A stretch of 64,000 bases of DNA from Syntrophorhabdaceae bacterium (GCA_036504895.1 DASXUJ010000048.1:1-64000), one strand, 5' to 3'. Positions 9,472 through 18,828 are shown, numbered from the stretch's first letter. The notes: generated by a model not told the origin, from the sequence alone. Numbers and translations: made by a program.

Positions 9472-12400
9472 TTACCTGCACGAGACGAAGCGCACGTTGG
9501 CGAGGGAAGTCTCTATTGTCTCTTCCAGCAGGCGGACCACCTCCGCCACCTCATCTTCCTTATTTTCGATGCCGAGGGAAAACCTGAGGGAGCAGTGGGC
9601 CTCTTCTTTGGAGAGCCCCATGGCGAGCAGCGCCTGGGAGGGCTCGGGCGAGCCCGACTTGCAGGCCGATCCCGAGGAAAAGTAGACGCCTTGCGAATCG
9701 AGGGCATAGACCACCGACTCTCCCCGCAGGCCGGGAAGGGTCACATTGAGCGTATTGGGGAGCCTTTTTTCCGGATGGCCGTTTACACGGGCGCTCGGTA
9801 TTATACGGCAGATCCCTTCACAGAGGAGGTCGCGCATAGTGCGCACCCGGCCCTCCATCTCCGGCAGGTCCTGGAGTGCGAGCCCTGCCGCCACTCCCAT
9901 GCCCGCGATACCTGCCGTATTCTCCGTCCCTCCCCTTAAGCCGCCCTCCTGCTTTCCCCCGTGGATGAGGGGCGGGATCTCCATTCCCTTGCGGATATAG
10001 ACGGCGCCCGTCCCCTTGGGTCCGCCGAATTTGTGGGCCGAAAGGGTGAGGAAGTCAACGCCCCATTCGTCAGCGTGTATTACCATCCTGCCTGCCGCCT
10101 GGACTGCGTCCGTGTGGAAAGGGACGCCCCGCTCCCGGGCAATGCGCGCAAGCTCGGAGATCGGCTGGAGAGAGCCTGTTTCGTTATTTGCGGTCATGAC
10201 GCTCACGAGACAGGTGCGCTCCGTGATCGCCTGGGACAGCTCTTCCGGGTTGATTACTCCGTAATGATCGACCGGAAGATAGGTCACGGAAAAGCCCCGG
10301 GTTTCAAGCCATTGGCAGATGCCGGTCACGGAGGGGTGCTCGATCGTGCTCGTGATGATATGGGTCTTCTCCGGGGCGGACACACGGGCTATGCCGTGGA
10401 TGACGAAATTGTTTCCCTCCGAGCCCCCGCTTGTAAAGACGAGGCGGCGCGGTGTGCAGCCCACGAGAAGGGAGAGGGCCTTCCTGGTTGCCTCGATCGC
10501 GTCATGGGCAACCCGGCCTGCCTTGTGGATGCTCGACGGATTTCCATAGGTCGTGAGGAATTCCGCCATGAACGTGCGCACCTGAGGGTGGAGGGGAGAC
10601 GTGGCGTTGTGGTCGAAATATATGGACTTTCGGACGGTTTCAGGGACCTTTTCTTCGAGCATGTATTCGCCGGAGCCCGCCATTTCCCGTTTCTTCCCAT
10701 CCCCGACCTTGAGCACATCGCACAGAAGTGCCTTATAGGTGGGGAACCCCGAGATAGGATCGTAGTTATTGAGGTCGGTGAGCTCATTGACCCATGCCTC
10801 CCGCCACTCGTGGGCATCGGGGGAGGCGCCCCCCGAGCCGCTTGCCTCCACCGCGCCCCGCACGATATCATCCGTTACGAGGGCGTACATGGAGACCTCT
10901 CCCCGGGTCGTACGTATGAGCACCTTTTCGCCGTGGACGATCCCCCGTTTTTCCGCATCGACCGTGTTTATCATTACCGTGGGCACGGGCTGCTCGCCGG
11001 CGAGAGACGGAATCGATTGATTGAGGGCGTGGAGGTCCACATTGTGGAAGGCGCCGGAATTGAAAACCAGGGGAAAGGTTTCCGCCAGCCGCGGGTCCGA
11101 CGCGGGACTTTCGCGGGGCTCGACGTAGCGCGGAAGAGGCTCGTACCCGTACTCTTCGAGCACGGATGAGGCGATCTCGAATTTTCCCGAGGGCGTGGCG
11201 AAGCCCGGCTTCCCGTCATTGCGCAGCAGCCCCTTTTCCCATTTCCTGTACTCCATCATCTGCCCCTTGACCCGCACGAGCCCGCCGGCATTGCGTACAT
11301 CTTCAGGGGTGAATCCCGAGCCGGAAAGCACGTAGGAGAGGAGCTCCTCTGCGGTTTGAGGGTAAAGCTCTCCGTAGCCGAGCCTGCGCGCCAGCTCGGC
11401 TTGAATGAAGAAGTCGTATCGGGCCTCCCCCACGGACTCGATCATCTTCTCCCTTATCCTGAAGGCCCCATCGTAGACCATGTACGATTCCGTCTCGTAA
11501 TAGGTGGCCGCGGGAAGGACGATGTCCGCGTAGGCCATATCTCCGGTCCATTGGCGGTCCACGGACACGAAGAAATCGAGGGCGCCTAACGTCTTCTTCC
11601 AGAGGCTCGTGTGGGGCCACGAAGTGGTGAGCGACGCCCCGAGGCTCAGCAGGAACCGGATGGGGTAAGGGTCGTGTTCCAGTATGGCCTTCGGCAGCGC
11701 AATGGCATGGAACTCGCCGCGGTACTTGGTATAGAGGGGGAAGTCGTTATGGCCCGCCGCCTTTTCCACGCGCGGGTTCGCGAGCAGGTTCGCCCGGTTG
11801 ATGGGAAACCTGGCGCCCTTCATCTTGAAACACTGGCCCCCCGGCATATCGAGCTGCCCTGCGAGGGCCCAGAGGGTGAGGACCGCACGTATGGTCTGAA
11901 CCCCGTTGCCGTTATATTCGAGGCCCCTGTACATGACCGGGGCCGCGCCGTTGGCTCCGGCGATCCTCCGTGCCAGAGAGATCATCGTCTCCCCGTCCAC
12001 CCCGGTAATCTGCTCCACGTAGTCAGGCCTGAAATGCTGGACGTAATCTCTGAATTCATCAAACCCATCGGTCCATTGCCGCGCGAAAGCCTCGTCATAA
12101 AGCTCCTCCTCTATGAGGACATTGCACATGCCGAGGGCAAGGGCGCCGTCCGTACCCGGCCTCAAGGGGACCCAGAGGGTATCCTGTTCGCGGGCAAGGG
12201 CGGTCCGCCGGGGATCGATCACCACGATCCCGGCCCCGCGGCCCCTGGCTGCCTGGATCCGAAGGAAATCGTCGGGCGGGCAGCTGGCGGCAGGGTTCTT
12301 CCCCCACACCACGATCAATTCCGCACGCTCGATGTCGGAGATCATATCTATGTATATGCTTCCGAAGGTCACATGGGGGGCGATCATGGCAAAGGCGACA

Positions 12401-12855
12401 TAGCAAAGAGCTCCCACTCCCAGGGTATTGGGCGAACCGAAGGGGAAAAGCACGCTCGAAGCGGAGGAAACTGCGACCCCGGCGGGCTGAAACACGTCGC
12501 ACAAAGCCCTGTCGAAACTCCCGCTTCCCGTGTAAATGGCGGCTGCCTCAGGGCCCGATTCCGCCCTTACCTGCATGAGTCTTGCGACGATCTCGTCGTA
12601 TGCCTCATCCCAAGAGATCCTCTTGAAATCGTACGTTCCTTTGGGACCGGTCCTTCGCAGGGGATGGGGGATCCTCTGAGGGCTGTATACGATCTCCGGG
12701 GAGTGCTCGCCGATCCTGCAGATCATTCCGAAGGGGGAGGTCTCGTCAGCCCTCACCGCCCTCATGCGGCCCTGCGGATCATAGGTGACGATAACCCCGC
12801 ATCCTGCCGAGCAGATCCCGCAGAGGCCCGCCTTTTCGTTCTGCCCCAATCCCAT
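9472..12855 (-). CDS. Metallopterin-dependent ergothioneine synthase-like fusion (molybdopterin oxidoreductase + cysteine desulfurase)
   Basis: One uninterrupted frame of 1127 residues. Residues 1-720 form a DMSO-reductase-family molybdopterin oxidoreductase: [4Fe-4S] ligands C12, C15, C19 and C46; a GSPNTLGVGALC region where C151 is a candidate metal ligand; and a dinucleotide-binding domain from about 595 to 715. After a short linker, residues 744-1127 form a complete PLP cysteine desulfurase of NifS/IscS type: YFDHNATSP, TSGGSEGNN, TIEHPSV (H840), SAHKFGG (K942, PLP lysine) and SSGSACKSG (C1065, persulfide Cys). This architecture is that of metallopterin-dependent ergothioneine synthase (described from Caldithrix abyssi), which inserts cysteine-derived sulfur into hercynine. 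The adjacent egtD, only 9 bases upstream, supports this role. Mo versus W, and the activity itself, are inference. Confidence 0.85.
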   Translation of the reverse strand: MGLGQNEKAGLCGICSAGCGVIVTYDPQGRMRAVRADETSPFGMICRIGEHSPEIVYSPQRIPHPLRRTGPKGTYDFKRISWDEAYDEIVARLMQVRAESGPEAAAIYTGSGSFDRALCDVFQPAGVAVSSASSVLFPFGSPNTLGVGALCYVAFAMIAPHVTFGSIYIDMISDIERAELIVVWGKNPAASCPPDDFLRIQAARGRGAGIVVIDPRRTALAREQDTLWVPLRPGTDGALALGMCNVLIEEELYDEAFARQWTDGFDEFRDYVQHFRPDYVEQITGVDGETMISLARRIAGANGAAPVMYRGLEYNGNGVQTIRAVLTLWALAGQLDMPGGQCFKMKGARFPINRANLLANPRVEKAAGHNDFPLYTKYRGEFHAIALPKAILEHDPYPIRFLLSLGASLTTSWPHTSLWKKTLGALDFFVSVDRQWTGDMAYADIVLPAATYYETESYMVYDGAFRIREKMIESVGEARYDFFIQAELARRLGYGELYPQTAEELLSYVLSGSGFTPEDVRNAGGLVRVKGQMMEYRKWEKGLLRNDGKPGFATPSGKFEIASSVLEEYGYEPLPRYVEPRESPASDPRLAETFPLVFNSGAFHNVDLHALNQSIPSLAGEQPVPTVMINTVDAEKRGIVHGEKVLIRTTRGEVSMYALVTDDIVRGAVEASGSGGASPDAHEWREAWVNELTDLNNYDPISGFPTYKALLCDVLKVGDGKKREMAGSGEYMLEEKVPETVRKSIYFDHNATSPLHPQVRTFMAEFLTTYGNPSSIHKAGRVAHDAIEATRKALSLLVGCTPRRLVFTSGGSEGNNFVIHGIARVSAPEKTHIITSTIEHPSVTGICQWLETRGFSVTYLPVDHYGVINPEELSQAITERTCLVSVMTANNETGSLQPISELARIARERGVPFHTDAVQAAGRMVIHADEWGVDFLTLSAHKFGGPKGTGAVYIRKGMEIPPLIHGGKQEGGLRGGTENTAGIAGMGVAAGLALQDLPEMEGRVRTMRDLLCEGICRIIPSARVNGHPEKRLPNTLNVTLPGLRGESVVYALDSQGVYFSSGSACKSGSPEPSQALLAMGLSKEEAHCSLRFSLGIENKEDEVAEVVRLLEETIETSLANVRFVSCR

Positions 12856-12864
12856 GCTATCTCT

Positions 12865-13902
12865 CTATGCCCCTTCCGGTCCGGACGCCATGGAAGAGTG
12901 CCGCCGGTACAGGGCGACGGCGAAAAACGCGTCTTCATCGGTCCACAGGCCGATTGGCTCGAGGCCCGCACTACGGGCCATCCCGTCAAAGCCGGGGATC
13001 GTATGTTTATAAGAGTTTTCAGTATGAATACGCTCCCGGGCCCGGAAACCGATTGTCTCTCCGGCAACCCTCACCTTTTGGGGTACAAGACTCTCCAGAT
13101 GCATCTCGATCCGTCCCCTCGAGTCGTTGTAGAAGGCGATGTGCCTGAAGGCGGTCACGTCGAAATCCGCCCCCAGCTCGCGGTTAAGGCGGGTAAGGAG
13201 GTTCAGGTTGAAAGCCGACGTAACCCCTGCCGCATCATTATAGGCGCGCTCCAAAAAATGAGGGTGTTTTTGAAGGTCGTACCCGATCAACAGCATGCCC
13301 TCCTCTTCCAGGAGATCCGCGAATTCGGCGAGCAGGCGGAATGTGGCCGCCGGCTCGAAGTTCCCTATACTGGAGCCGGGATAGAAGATTAGCCGCGTGC
13401 CGTTACCGGGCAGCGCCTTCCTGAGCTGCGCCAACTCCGCGAGGAAGTCCATTGCCACGGCGTTCACCGATACCTCCGGAAACGCGAGGGCCACCCCTGT
13501 GGCCGCGTCGATAAGATGGCGCGACGAGATGTCGACAGGGACGAAGGTGGAGACCGCCCCCGTCCCGAGCATGAGCCTTGCCTTACGGCACGCGCCCGCG
13601 CCGGGTTCTATGAGACAGAGGTCGCCGCCGGTCCGACTGAGTATCTCATCGACATGGCGAGTGAGGATCGCCATCTCCGTGCGGAAGAGGTAGTACTCGG
13701 GGGTTTCGCATATTTGCTCGAAAAGGGCTGACCCCTTTTCGTCATAGAGGTATTTGGGGCTGATGGTCTTGGGTGTTGACCGCAGCCCTTCCAGAACCTC
13801 CCTTGCCATGGACCCTGAAATCCCCGGCATGCGGGCTGCCGTGAAATTGTCGGATCCATTCCCGTGCCTGCCCATTTGCTTAACCATAAATACGCCTTCC
13901 AT
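12865..13902 (-). CDS. egtD: L-histidine N-alpha-methyltransferase EgtD
   Basis: SAM-dependent enzyme of 345 residues that trimethylates histidine to hercynine, the first step of ergothioneine synthesis. Family marks are TISPKYLYDEKGSALFEQIC near 46, TPEYYLFRTE, the SAM loop LIEPGAGACRKARLM, PVDISS and YPGSSIGNFEP. An AGGAG lies six bases before ATG 13902. It is the first gene of a pair: the molybdopterin/cysteine desulfurase fusion starts 9 bases after its stop. Aerobic partners EgtB, EgtA, EgtC and EgtE are absent, which fits an oxygen-independent route. Confidence 0.92.
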   Translation of the reverse strand: MEGVFMVKQMGRHGNGSDNFTAARMPGISGSMAREVLEGLRSTPKTISPKYLYDEKGSALFEQICETPEYYLFRTEMAILTRHVDEILSRTGGDLCLIEPGAGACRKARLMLGTGAVSTFVPVDISSRHLIDAATGVALAFPEVSVNAVAMDFLAELAQLRKALPGNGTRLIFYPGSSIGNFEPAATFRLLAEFADLLEEEGMLLIGYDLQKHPHFLERAYNDAAGVTSAFNLNLLTRLNRELGADFDVTAFRHIAFYNDSRGRIEMHLESLVPQKVRVAGETIGFRARERIHTENSYKHTIPGFDGMARSAGLEPIGLWTDEDAFFAVALYRRHSSMASGPEGA

Positions 13903-14251
13903 ACCTTCTCCTGTCCGTCATAAAGTCTAAGGGTCCGCCACAGGCAAGGACCATGGGGGAACCTAATCACCGGTGTCGGGCAAAACAAGTCGCACTTTGT
14001 CAAGACAAAAATAATTGGAATAGCCCTATTGCAGGTCCTTGACAAACACCGGCAGAGGAACTATAAGGAAGGCAAAAGCCTTAATAGCCGGCAGCCGGGA
14101 GTCGGTCGTGCCGGATGAGGTGGGGATTGCACGGTCACGAATGGGCATGCGGTACCCAGATAAGATGTCGTGAAGGATTCGCCCGTAGATTGAACATGGG
14201 TTCACTCCGCGATGGGGCACGGGTGAGAACCTGAAAGACAGGGAGGTCGCC
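13903..14251. other. Divergent intergenic region between egtD and the ATPase operon
   Basis: No gene is seen. It holds the plus-strand promoter listed at 14039-14067 and about 180 bases of leader before ATG 14252, including a small AAGGC-AAAA-GCCTT hairpin near 14070. On the minus strand a TTGACA at about 13994-13999 could be the -35 box for egtD, but I find no matching -10. No known riboswitch fold was recognised. Confidence 0.5.
14039..14067 (+). promoter_or_regulatory. Sigma-70-type promoter of the cytidylate-kinase-like / ATPase operon
   Basis: TTGACA (14039-14044), 17-base spacer, TATAAG (14062-14067). Predicted start near 14075 gives a leader of about 180 bases before the first gene of the operon. 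Confidence 0.7.
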
Positions 14252-15001
14252 ATGTGGACCAATATTGACCTCAGGAAATGTGTCTCCTTCATCGAATGTG
14301 GTTTCCAGGTAAAGAGCGAGGAGGGCACCTCCTCGCGAGTAAGACCGGCTATCACGATTTCGCGCATGACCGGCGCCGGCGGCCATGCAATCGCCTCCAA
14401 ACTGGCTGACTACCTGCACTCCCGTTTTCCCCGGCAGGAGGAATGGACCGTCTTCGACCGCAACCTGGTCGGGAAGATCCTGGAAGATCACCACCACAAC
14501 AAGCATATTGCAGAATTCATGCAAGAAGGCCATAAGACGATGCTCACCGACGTGGTGGAGGAATGGATGGGCTTGCACCCCGGCACGTGGACACTCGTGC
14601 AGCAAACGAATGCCACCTTGCTGAAGCTCGCTCAGATGGGCCGTGTGATACTGGTCGGTCGTGGTGCGAGCGTGGTTGCCGGAAAACTGGCCAACGCATT
14701 CCATGTGCGCCTGGTGGGGTCCCTGGAAAAGAGAATCAACCATCTGCAGCGGGTCCACAATCTCGATCAAAAATCGGCTCTGCGCCTCCTGAAAAAAGAG
14801 GACGAAGACCGCAGACGCTATCTCAAGGACAATTTCGACAAAGACATCGACGACCCCCTTCTCTACCACGTGATCATCAATACAGATCGTGTCGATCATG
14901 ACCAAGCCGCCGGGCTTATCGGCGACGAGGTGATCAAGCGATTTAAACTCGCAAGCCAGGAAAAGTCGGCGGGAATCGCACGCACCAGGATTCAACATTA
15001 G
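14252..15001 (+). CDS. Cytidylate kinase-like family protein
   Basis: The 249-residue P-loop protein belongs to the cytidylate-kinase-like family: ITISRMTGAGGHAIASKLA near 41 (modified P-loop), DRNLVGKILEDHH, then VILVGRGASVVAG and an LVGSLEKRINHL segment. Members resemble Cmk but lack a proven nucleotide-kinase role. AGGGAGGTCGCC precedes the ATG. It lies 28 bases upstream of the V/A-ATPase genes and shares their promoter, so it may be a regulatory or maintenance partner of that operon; this is inference from position only. Confidence 0.8.
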   Translation: MWTNIDLRKCVSFIECGFQVKSEEGTSSRVRPAITISRMTGAGGHAIASKLADYLHSRFPRQEEWTVFDRNLVGKILEDHHHNKHIAEFMQEGHKTMLTDVVEEWMGLHPGTWTLVQQTNATLLKLAQMGRVILVGRGASVVAGKLANAFHVRLVGSLEKRINHLQRVHNLDQKSALRLLKKEDEDRRRYLKDNFDKDIDDPLLYHVIINTDRVDHDQAAGLIGDEVIKRFKLASQEKSAGIARTRIQH

Positions 15002-15029
15002 GAGCTGATTTTCTGAGGGAGGCGCTGCC

Positions 15030-15344
15030 ATGCGCGATATCATCCAGAAGATCATGGCGACCGAAAATGAGGCGAGGCTCATTGTCGAAGAGGCGGGGGC
15101 CGAAGCCGAGCGTATCCTGTCAGACGCCCGCAAGCAAGGGCAGGCGCTCATAGAAGCGGCCCGCCGCGAAGGGCTTGCTCAGGCCGAAAGGACCGTGGGG
15201 ACAGCAATAGAAGAGGCGGAGAAAGAAAAGGAGCGCCGCCTTTCCCGGGCCGCGGAAGAGATCGACCGGGAGGTCCGGCTCGAGAAAGACAGGAAGGAGT
15301 CGGTCATCGAGGGGGTGGTGCGATGCGTATGCCGACTGCCATAG
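15030..15344 (+). CDS. V/A-type ATPase subunit H (peripheral stalk, G/H type)
   Basis: The 104-residue protein is almost entirely a charged Ala/Glu/Arg-rich helix (coiled coil from about residue 10 to 95), as in the H/G subunits that pair with subunit E in the peripheral stalk of V/A-ATPases. It opens the ATPase gene set and overlaps the next gene by 22 bases. Sequence alone would be ambiguous with other coiled coils; context makes the call. Confidence 0.75.
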   Translation: MRDIIQKIMATENEARLIVEEAGAEAERILSDARKQGQALIEAARREGLAQAERTVGTAIEEAEKEKERRLSRAAEEIDREVRLEKDRKESVIEGVVRCVCRLP

Positions 15345-16429
15345 CCGACTCAGGCTCCGCGTGGGAACGACACGCGCCCCTGAACCTCGATTTTCTTGCG
15401 GTAAGCCTCCACGCACGGCGCAGCCGTATGGCCGAGGGGAAACGACTTGACGACATTAGCCGTATACGCAGCATGCCCGACCTTGTCCATGCCTTATTTC
15501 CGAAGACGGAGCTGAGTCGCCCTTCCGAGTTTCAGCGTCTCCTGGTCGACGAGCTGGTCCGTGAGCTGTCCGGTTTCACTATCCATCTTTTCGGGCCGGG
15601 AGCTCACCTGTTCAACTGGCTCCTCCTCCGGTTTCAGATGGAGAACCTCAAGGTACTGTTGAGGGCCGTCCTTACGGAGAAGCCTTTGATCGACCCGGAG
15701 GAGTACCTTATCGGCCTTCCTAAGGGCCTGGCAATCGACACCCGCGGCCTGGCAACGGCCCGGTCGCTTCAGGATTTTGTGCGGCTCATACCGAGGGGGC
15801 CGATTCGGGCTTATCTCGAAAAAGTAATTGCTCTCTACGATGATCATCCGCGCCCCTTCTTCCCGGAAGCAGCCCTGGATCAATTTTATCTCAAGGGATT
15901 GATGGCTAGGGTAGAGGCGCTCGCATGGGAAGACCGGGCGATTATCATGCCCATGATGCGTCAGGAAGCAGATATCTTTCTTCTCATGCTCGTGGTCCGG
16001 GGGAAATTTCACTATGGCCTGACGCCGGATATCCTCCTGCCCCTCCATATCCCGGCTGCGAGAATTTCGCGAACCCTCTTCACCCAAATGACCGCTGATA
16101 GCGACTTGAACACCGCGGTCATGCGTGCGGCGGGGAAGGTCCTCGATGAGATGCCCCCGGAGTGCGCTGCAGACGGCGGTTCGGTGGCAGAGACAATAGA
16201 AAGCGCGATTGTGGAGCGTCTCGCCTGGAGGCGATTCCTCCGCCTGTCCAACCTTGCCTTCCGCCGGAGCCACATCGGGCTTGGGACCGTGATGGGATAT
16301 ACCGGCCTGCGTCGCATGGAAGTGGCCAATCTCACCACGATTTCAGAAGGAATCGGGGGCGGGCTCTCCCCGGAGGCGATCCGGGTGCGCCTCATATCCC
16401 CGGCCGGGACGGAGGCGGCTCATGTTTAG
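15323..16429 (+). CDS. atpC: V/A-type ATPase subunit C (d, rotor-socket subunit)
   Basis: The 368-residue, mostly helical protein is of the V-ATPase C/d (AC39) family, which couples the central stalk to the membrane ring. Recognisable are FNWLLLRFQMENLKVLLRA near 98, LIGLPKG, and the C-terminal LRRMEVANLTTISEGI with repeated ENLK-type helices. Both flanking genes overlap it (22 bases upstream, 8 bases downstream), so translation is coupled. The N-terminal 25 residues are variable, and the exact start (ATG 15323 or in-frame ATG 15329) is uncertain. Confidence 0.88.
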   Translation: MRMPTAIADSGSAWERHAPLNLDFLAVSLHARRSRMAEGKRLDDISRIRSMPDLVHALFPKTELSRPSEFQRLLVDELVRELSGFTIHLFGPGAHLFNWLLLRFQMENLKVLLRAVLTEKPLIDPEEYLIGLPKGLAIDTRGLATARSLQDFVRLIPRGPIRAYLEKVIALYDDHPRPFFPEAALDQFYLKGLMARVEALAWEDRAIIMPMMRQEADIFLLMLVVRGKFHYGLTPDILLPLHIPAARISRTLFTQMTADSDLNTAVMRAAGKVLDEMPPECAADGGSVAETIESAIVERLAWRRFLRLSNLAFRRSHIGLGTVMGYTGLRRMEVANLTTISEGIGGGLSPEAIRVRLISPAGTEAAHV

Positions 16430-18380
16430 ACCTGTCTCCATGGTGAGGCTCGACGCAATCGTCCTTGAGCGGGATCAGTCAAAAGTGTTGAGGGACCTGG
16501 GAAATCTCGGGGTAATTCAGCTTACACGCACAAGGCCGGAACCCGACTGCGCGTCCCTTGCCGCCCGCGACCTTGCCCAATGGGACCGCGTGAGGGCTCG
16601 CGCCGCGGATCTCCGCCAGTCTTTGGGCATTGCCCCGTTGCCTGAAGAGCCGGAGGTGAAAGAGATCAGCCTGGCCCGCGCCGAAGAGGGGCTTCAATCA
16701 ATCGAGGAAAAGGCTTCAGCCCTCCTGGAGCATCGCCGCCGCCTCGTCCAGCGACAAAAGGAGCTGACCGCACTCTGCGATCAGGTATCCTGCTATAGCG
16801 GTCTCGACCTTCCGCTCGGAGCGTCCGACCGGTTCCGGTTTCTCCATTTCGTCACAGGAAGCCTGCCGGAGGAGAAGCTCGCAGGGCTGGAAAAAGAAGC
16901 GGGAGAGAAGGTGGCGCTCCTTCCCGCCGCCCTTCGGAAAGGACGGCGCTCCCTCGTGGCGATCACCACCCTCGAGGACGCATCCGCCCTTCAACAGGTG
17001 CTTGAGCGGGCCGGTTTTCAGCACGAGGCCCTCCCCGCAGAGCCGGAGACCACGGTAGAGAGCTTCTCCGAGGAAAAAGCCGGCGAGCGGGAGGAGACGG
17101 CAGTCGAGCTGGAGCGCGTGGCAGGAAGCCTTCGGGAGCTCACGGAGGAGGCAGCGGGTGCGCTCCACGAGCTCGAACGGGGGGCTGACGTCGAATGCCG
17201 GCTCCTGGAGGAGGCACGAAAATGTTCGCGCACTGAAGCGGCGGTCATGCTCTCGGGCTGGCTCCCGGCAGATAACATGGCCCATCTCGAGGAGCGGATC
17301 AGGGAAAAGACGGGCGGCAGGTATGCGGTCCGGGCGACCCCTCCCGATGCCTCATCAGAGGAGGAGGTGCCGGTATTACTGCGCCATTCGCGGCTCCTGC
17401 GCCCCTTCGAGATGCTGGTCTCCAACTATGGCTTCCCCAGCTATGGTGAGCTGGAGCCGACGCTCTTCGTGGCCCTGAGCTATATCGTCATGTTCGGCAT
17501 GATGTTCGGCGATGCGGGTCACGGCGCGGTCCTCGCCGCATGCGGTCTTTTCGCGCTCCTGAAAAGCCCTTCTGCAAAAGTACGGGATTTCGGCCTCCTC
17601 CTTCTCTTCGGGGGCTCGTCGAGCATCATCTTCGGGGCCATATACGGGAGCGTCTTCGGCATCGCCTTCTTCAAGCATTACGCCCTCTGGCACGATCCCC
17701 TGGAGGGCGACCCCATGCAGCTCATGTACCTCGCCATCGGGTTCGGAATGGTAATGATAAGCCTCGGCCTCGTGCTCAATATGGTGAACAGATTTCAGCG
17801 GGGCGATGTGATCGGCGGCCTTCTCGGCAGGTTCGGTGTCATGGGCCTCATATTCTACTGGGGAGCCCTTTTTCTGGTCATCGCGGGACCTGCCGTCCGG
17901 TCGCGGGGTCTTATGCTCATCGCCGTCCTGCTCCTCCTGGGGGTTCCCATCCTGGCATGGGCGATAAAAGAACCCCTCGAGCATATCCTCCGCCGAAAGG
18001 CTTCCCATGAAGGCGCAGAAGGAGGGATGGCTGCCGCACTGATAGAATCCCTCGTGGGCGCATTTGAAGGGGTGCTTGGCTACCTTGCCAATACGATAAG
18101 CTTCGTCCGTCTTGCGGCATACGCCATGAGCCATGCGGCCTTACTGGTTGCGGCGTTCGTTCTTGCCAAAGAGCTGGAGGGCCTTCCCCTTGGCAGCGTG
18201 TGGGGCGTCGTCGTAATCATTCTGGGCAATATGATCGCCATAGTTCTTGAAGGCATCATTGCCTCGGTGCAGGCGCTGCGTCTCGAGTATTACGAGTTCT
18301 TCGGCAAATTCTTTTCCGGCAGCGGCCAACCTTTCAAGCCTTTCAGGCTGTTCTCGGAGGACCGGTCCCCGGCGCCGTAG
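16422..18380 (+). CDS. atpI: V/A-type ATPase subunit I (a subunit, ion channel stator)
   Basis: The 652-residue protein has a cytoplasmic N-terminal half (about 1-330) with coiled-coil segments that anchors the peripheral stalks, and a C-terminal half with seven to eight membrane helices from about 345. The conserved stretch NTISFVRLAAYAMSHA carries the essential Arg (R563) that faces the rotor Glu; FGMMFGDAGHG near 365 is also family-typical. It overlaps subunit C by 8 bases. Its size is normal for bacterial I subunits. Confidence 0.95.
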   Translation: MFRPVSMVRLDAIVLERDQSKVLRDLGNLGVIQLTRTRPEPDCASLAARDLAQWDRVRARAADLRQSLGIAPLPEEPEVKEISLARAEEGLQSIEEKASALLEHRRRLVQRQKELTALCDQVSCYSGLDLPLGASDRFRFLHFVTGSLPEEKLAGLEKEAGEKVALLPAALRKGRRSLVAITTLEDASALQQVLERAGFQHEALPAEPETTVESFSEEKAGEREETAVELERVAGSLRELTEEAAGALHELERGADVECRLLEEARKCSRTEAAVMLSGWLPADNMAHLEERIREKTGGRYAVRATPPDASSEEEVPVLLRHSRLLRPFEMLVSNYGFPSYGELEPTLFVALSYIVMFGMMFGDAGHGAVLAACGLFALLKSPSAKVRDFGLLLLFGGSSSIIFGAIYGSVFGIAFFKHYALWHDPLEGDPMQLMYLAIGFGMVMISLGLVLNMVNRFQRGDVIGGLLGRFGVMGLIFYWGALFLVIAGPAVRSRGLMLIAVLLLLGVPILAWAIKEPLEHILRRKASHEGAEGGMAAALIESLVGAFEGVLGYLANTISFVRLAAYAMSHAALLVAAFVLAKELEGLPLGSVWGVVVIILGNMIAIVLEGIIASVQALRLEYYEFFGKFFSGSGQPFKPFRLFSEDRSPAP

Positions 18381-18473
18381 CCGAAGGATCACGCCGTCCG
18401 GAGGCCGGGACCCGGGCGGGCGGAAAAGAGAGTATGGGCCGGGCGCTTTAGCCCGCAAGAGGGGAGGTGTCAT

Positions 18474-18818
18474 ATGAGAAAGACGTCATACTGGCGAATA
18501 GGACCATGGGGAGCAATTCTCACGGGGGTAATCCTGCTCGGTACTGCCATGGCGGAGGAGGCCGCGAAGACAGGCGGTGCGTCGGCCGACCAGAATGGGG
18601 CGATCAGGAGCATCGGCTTTGCCGTGGGCGCCGCCCTCGCCATAGGTTTCAGCGTCCTCGGCGCGGGATACGCGGTGGGCCGCATCGGTTCCGCGGCGTT
18701 GGGGTTGGGGGCGGAGAAACCGGAGCTCCTCACCCGGTCCATCCTCTTTGTGGCCCTGGCTGAAGGATTGGCCGTGCTCGGCTTTGCTATTGCCATGATG
18801 CTGGTGCAGAAGATTTAG
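18474..18818 (+). CDS. atpK: V/A-type ATPase subunit K (c-ring proteolipid)
   Basis: The 114-residue proteolipid has an extra N-terminal hydrophobic segment (about 11-27, possibly a cleaved signal), then the two-helix hairpin. The rotor carboxylate is E97 in FVALAEGLAVLGFAIA. Helix one (SIGFAVGAALAIGFSVLG) shows no Gln of the kind used for sodium binding, which favours proton coupling, by analogy and not proven. It has a single hairpin, unlike duplicated eukaryotic or Enterococcus K subunits. AGGGGAGGTGTCAT precedes the ATG. Confidence 0.93.
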   Translation: MRKTSYWRIGPWGAILTGVILLGTAMAEEAAKTGGASADQNGAIRSIGFAVGAALAIGFSVLGAGYAVGRIGSAALGLGAEKPELLTRSILFVALAEGLAVLGFAIAMMLVQKI

Positions 18819-18828
18819 GAGGCATTGC

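Noticed and set aside
9961-13392. Long plus-strand open frames (400-590 codons) across the ergothioneine genes
   Set aside because: They are antisense shadows of the GC-rich minus-strand genes, with no family resemblance and no ribosome sites.
12865-13902. Aerobic ergothioneine pathway (EgtB sulfoxide synthase)
   Set aside because: No EgtB, EgtC or EgtE gene is in the window; the neighbouring pterin/desulfurase fusion explains sulfur insertion better.
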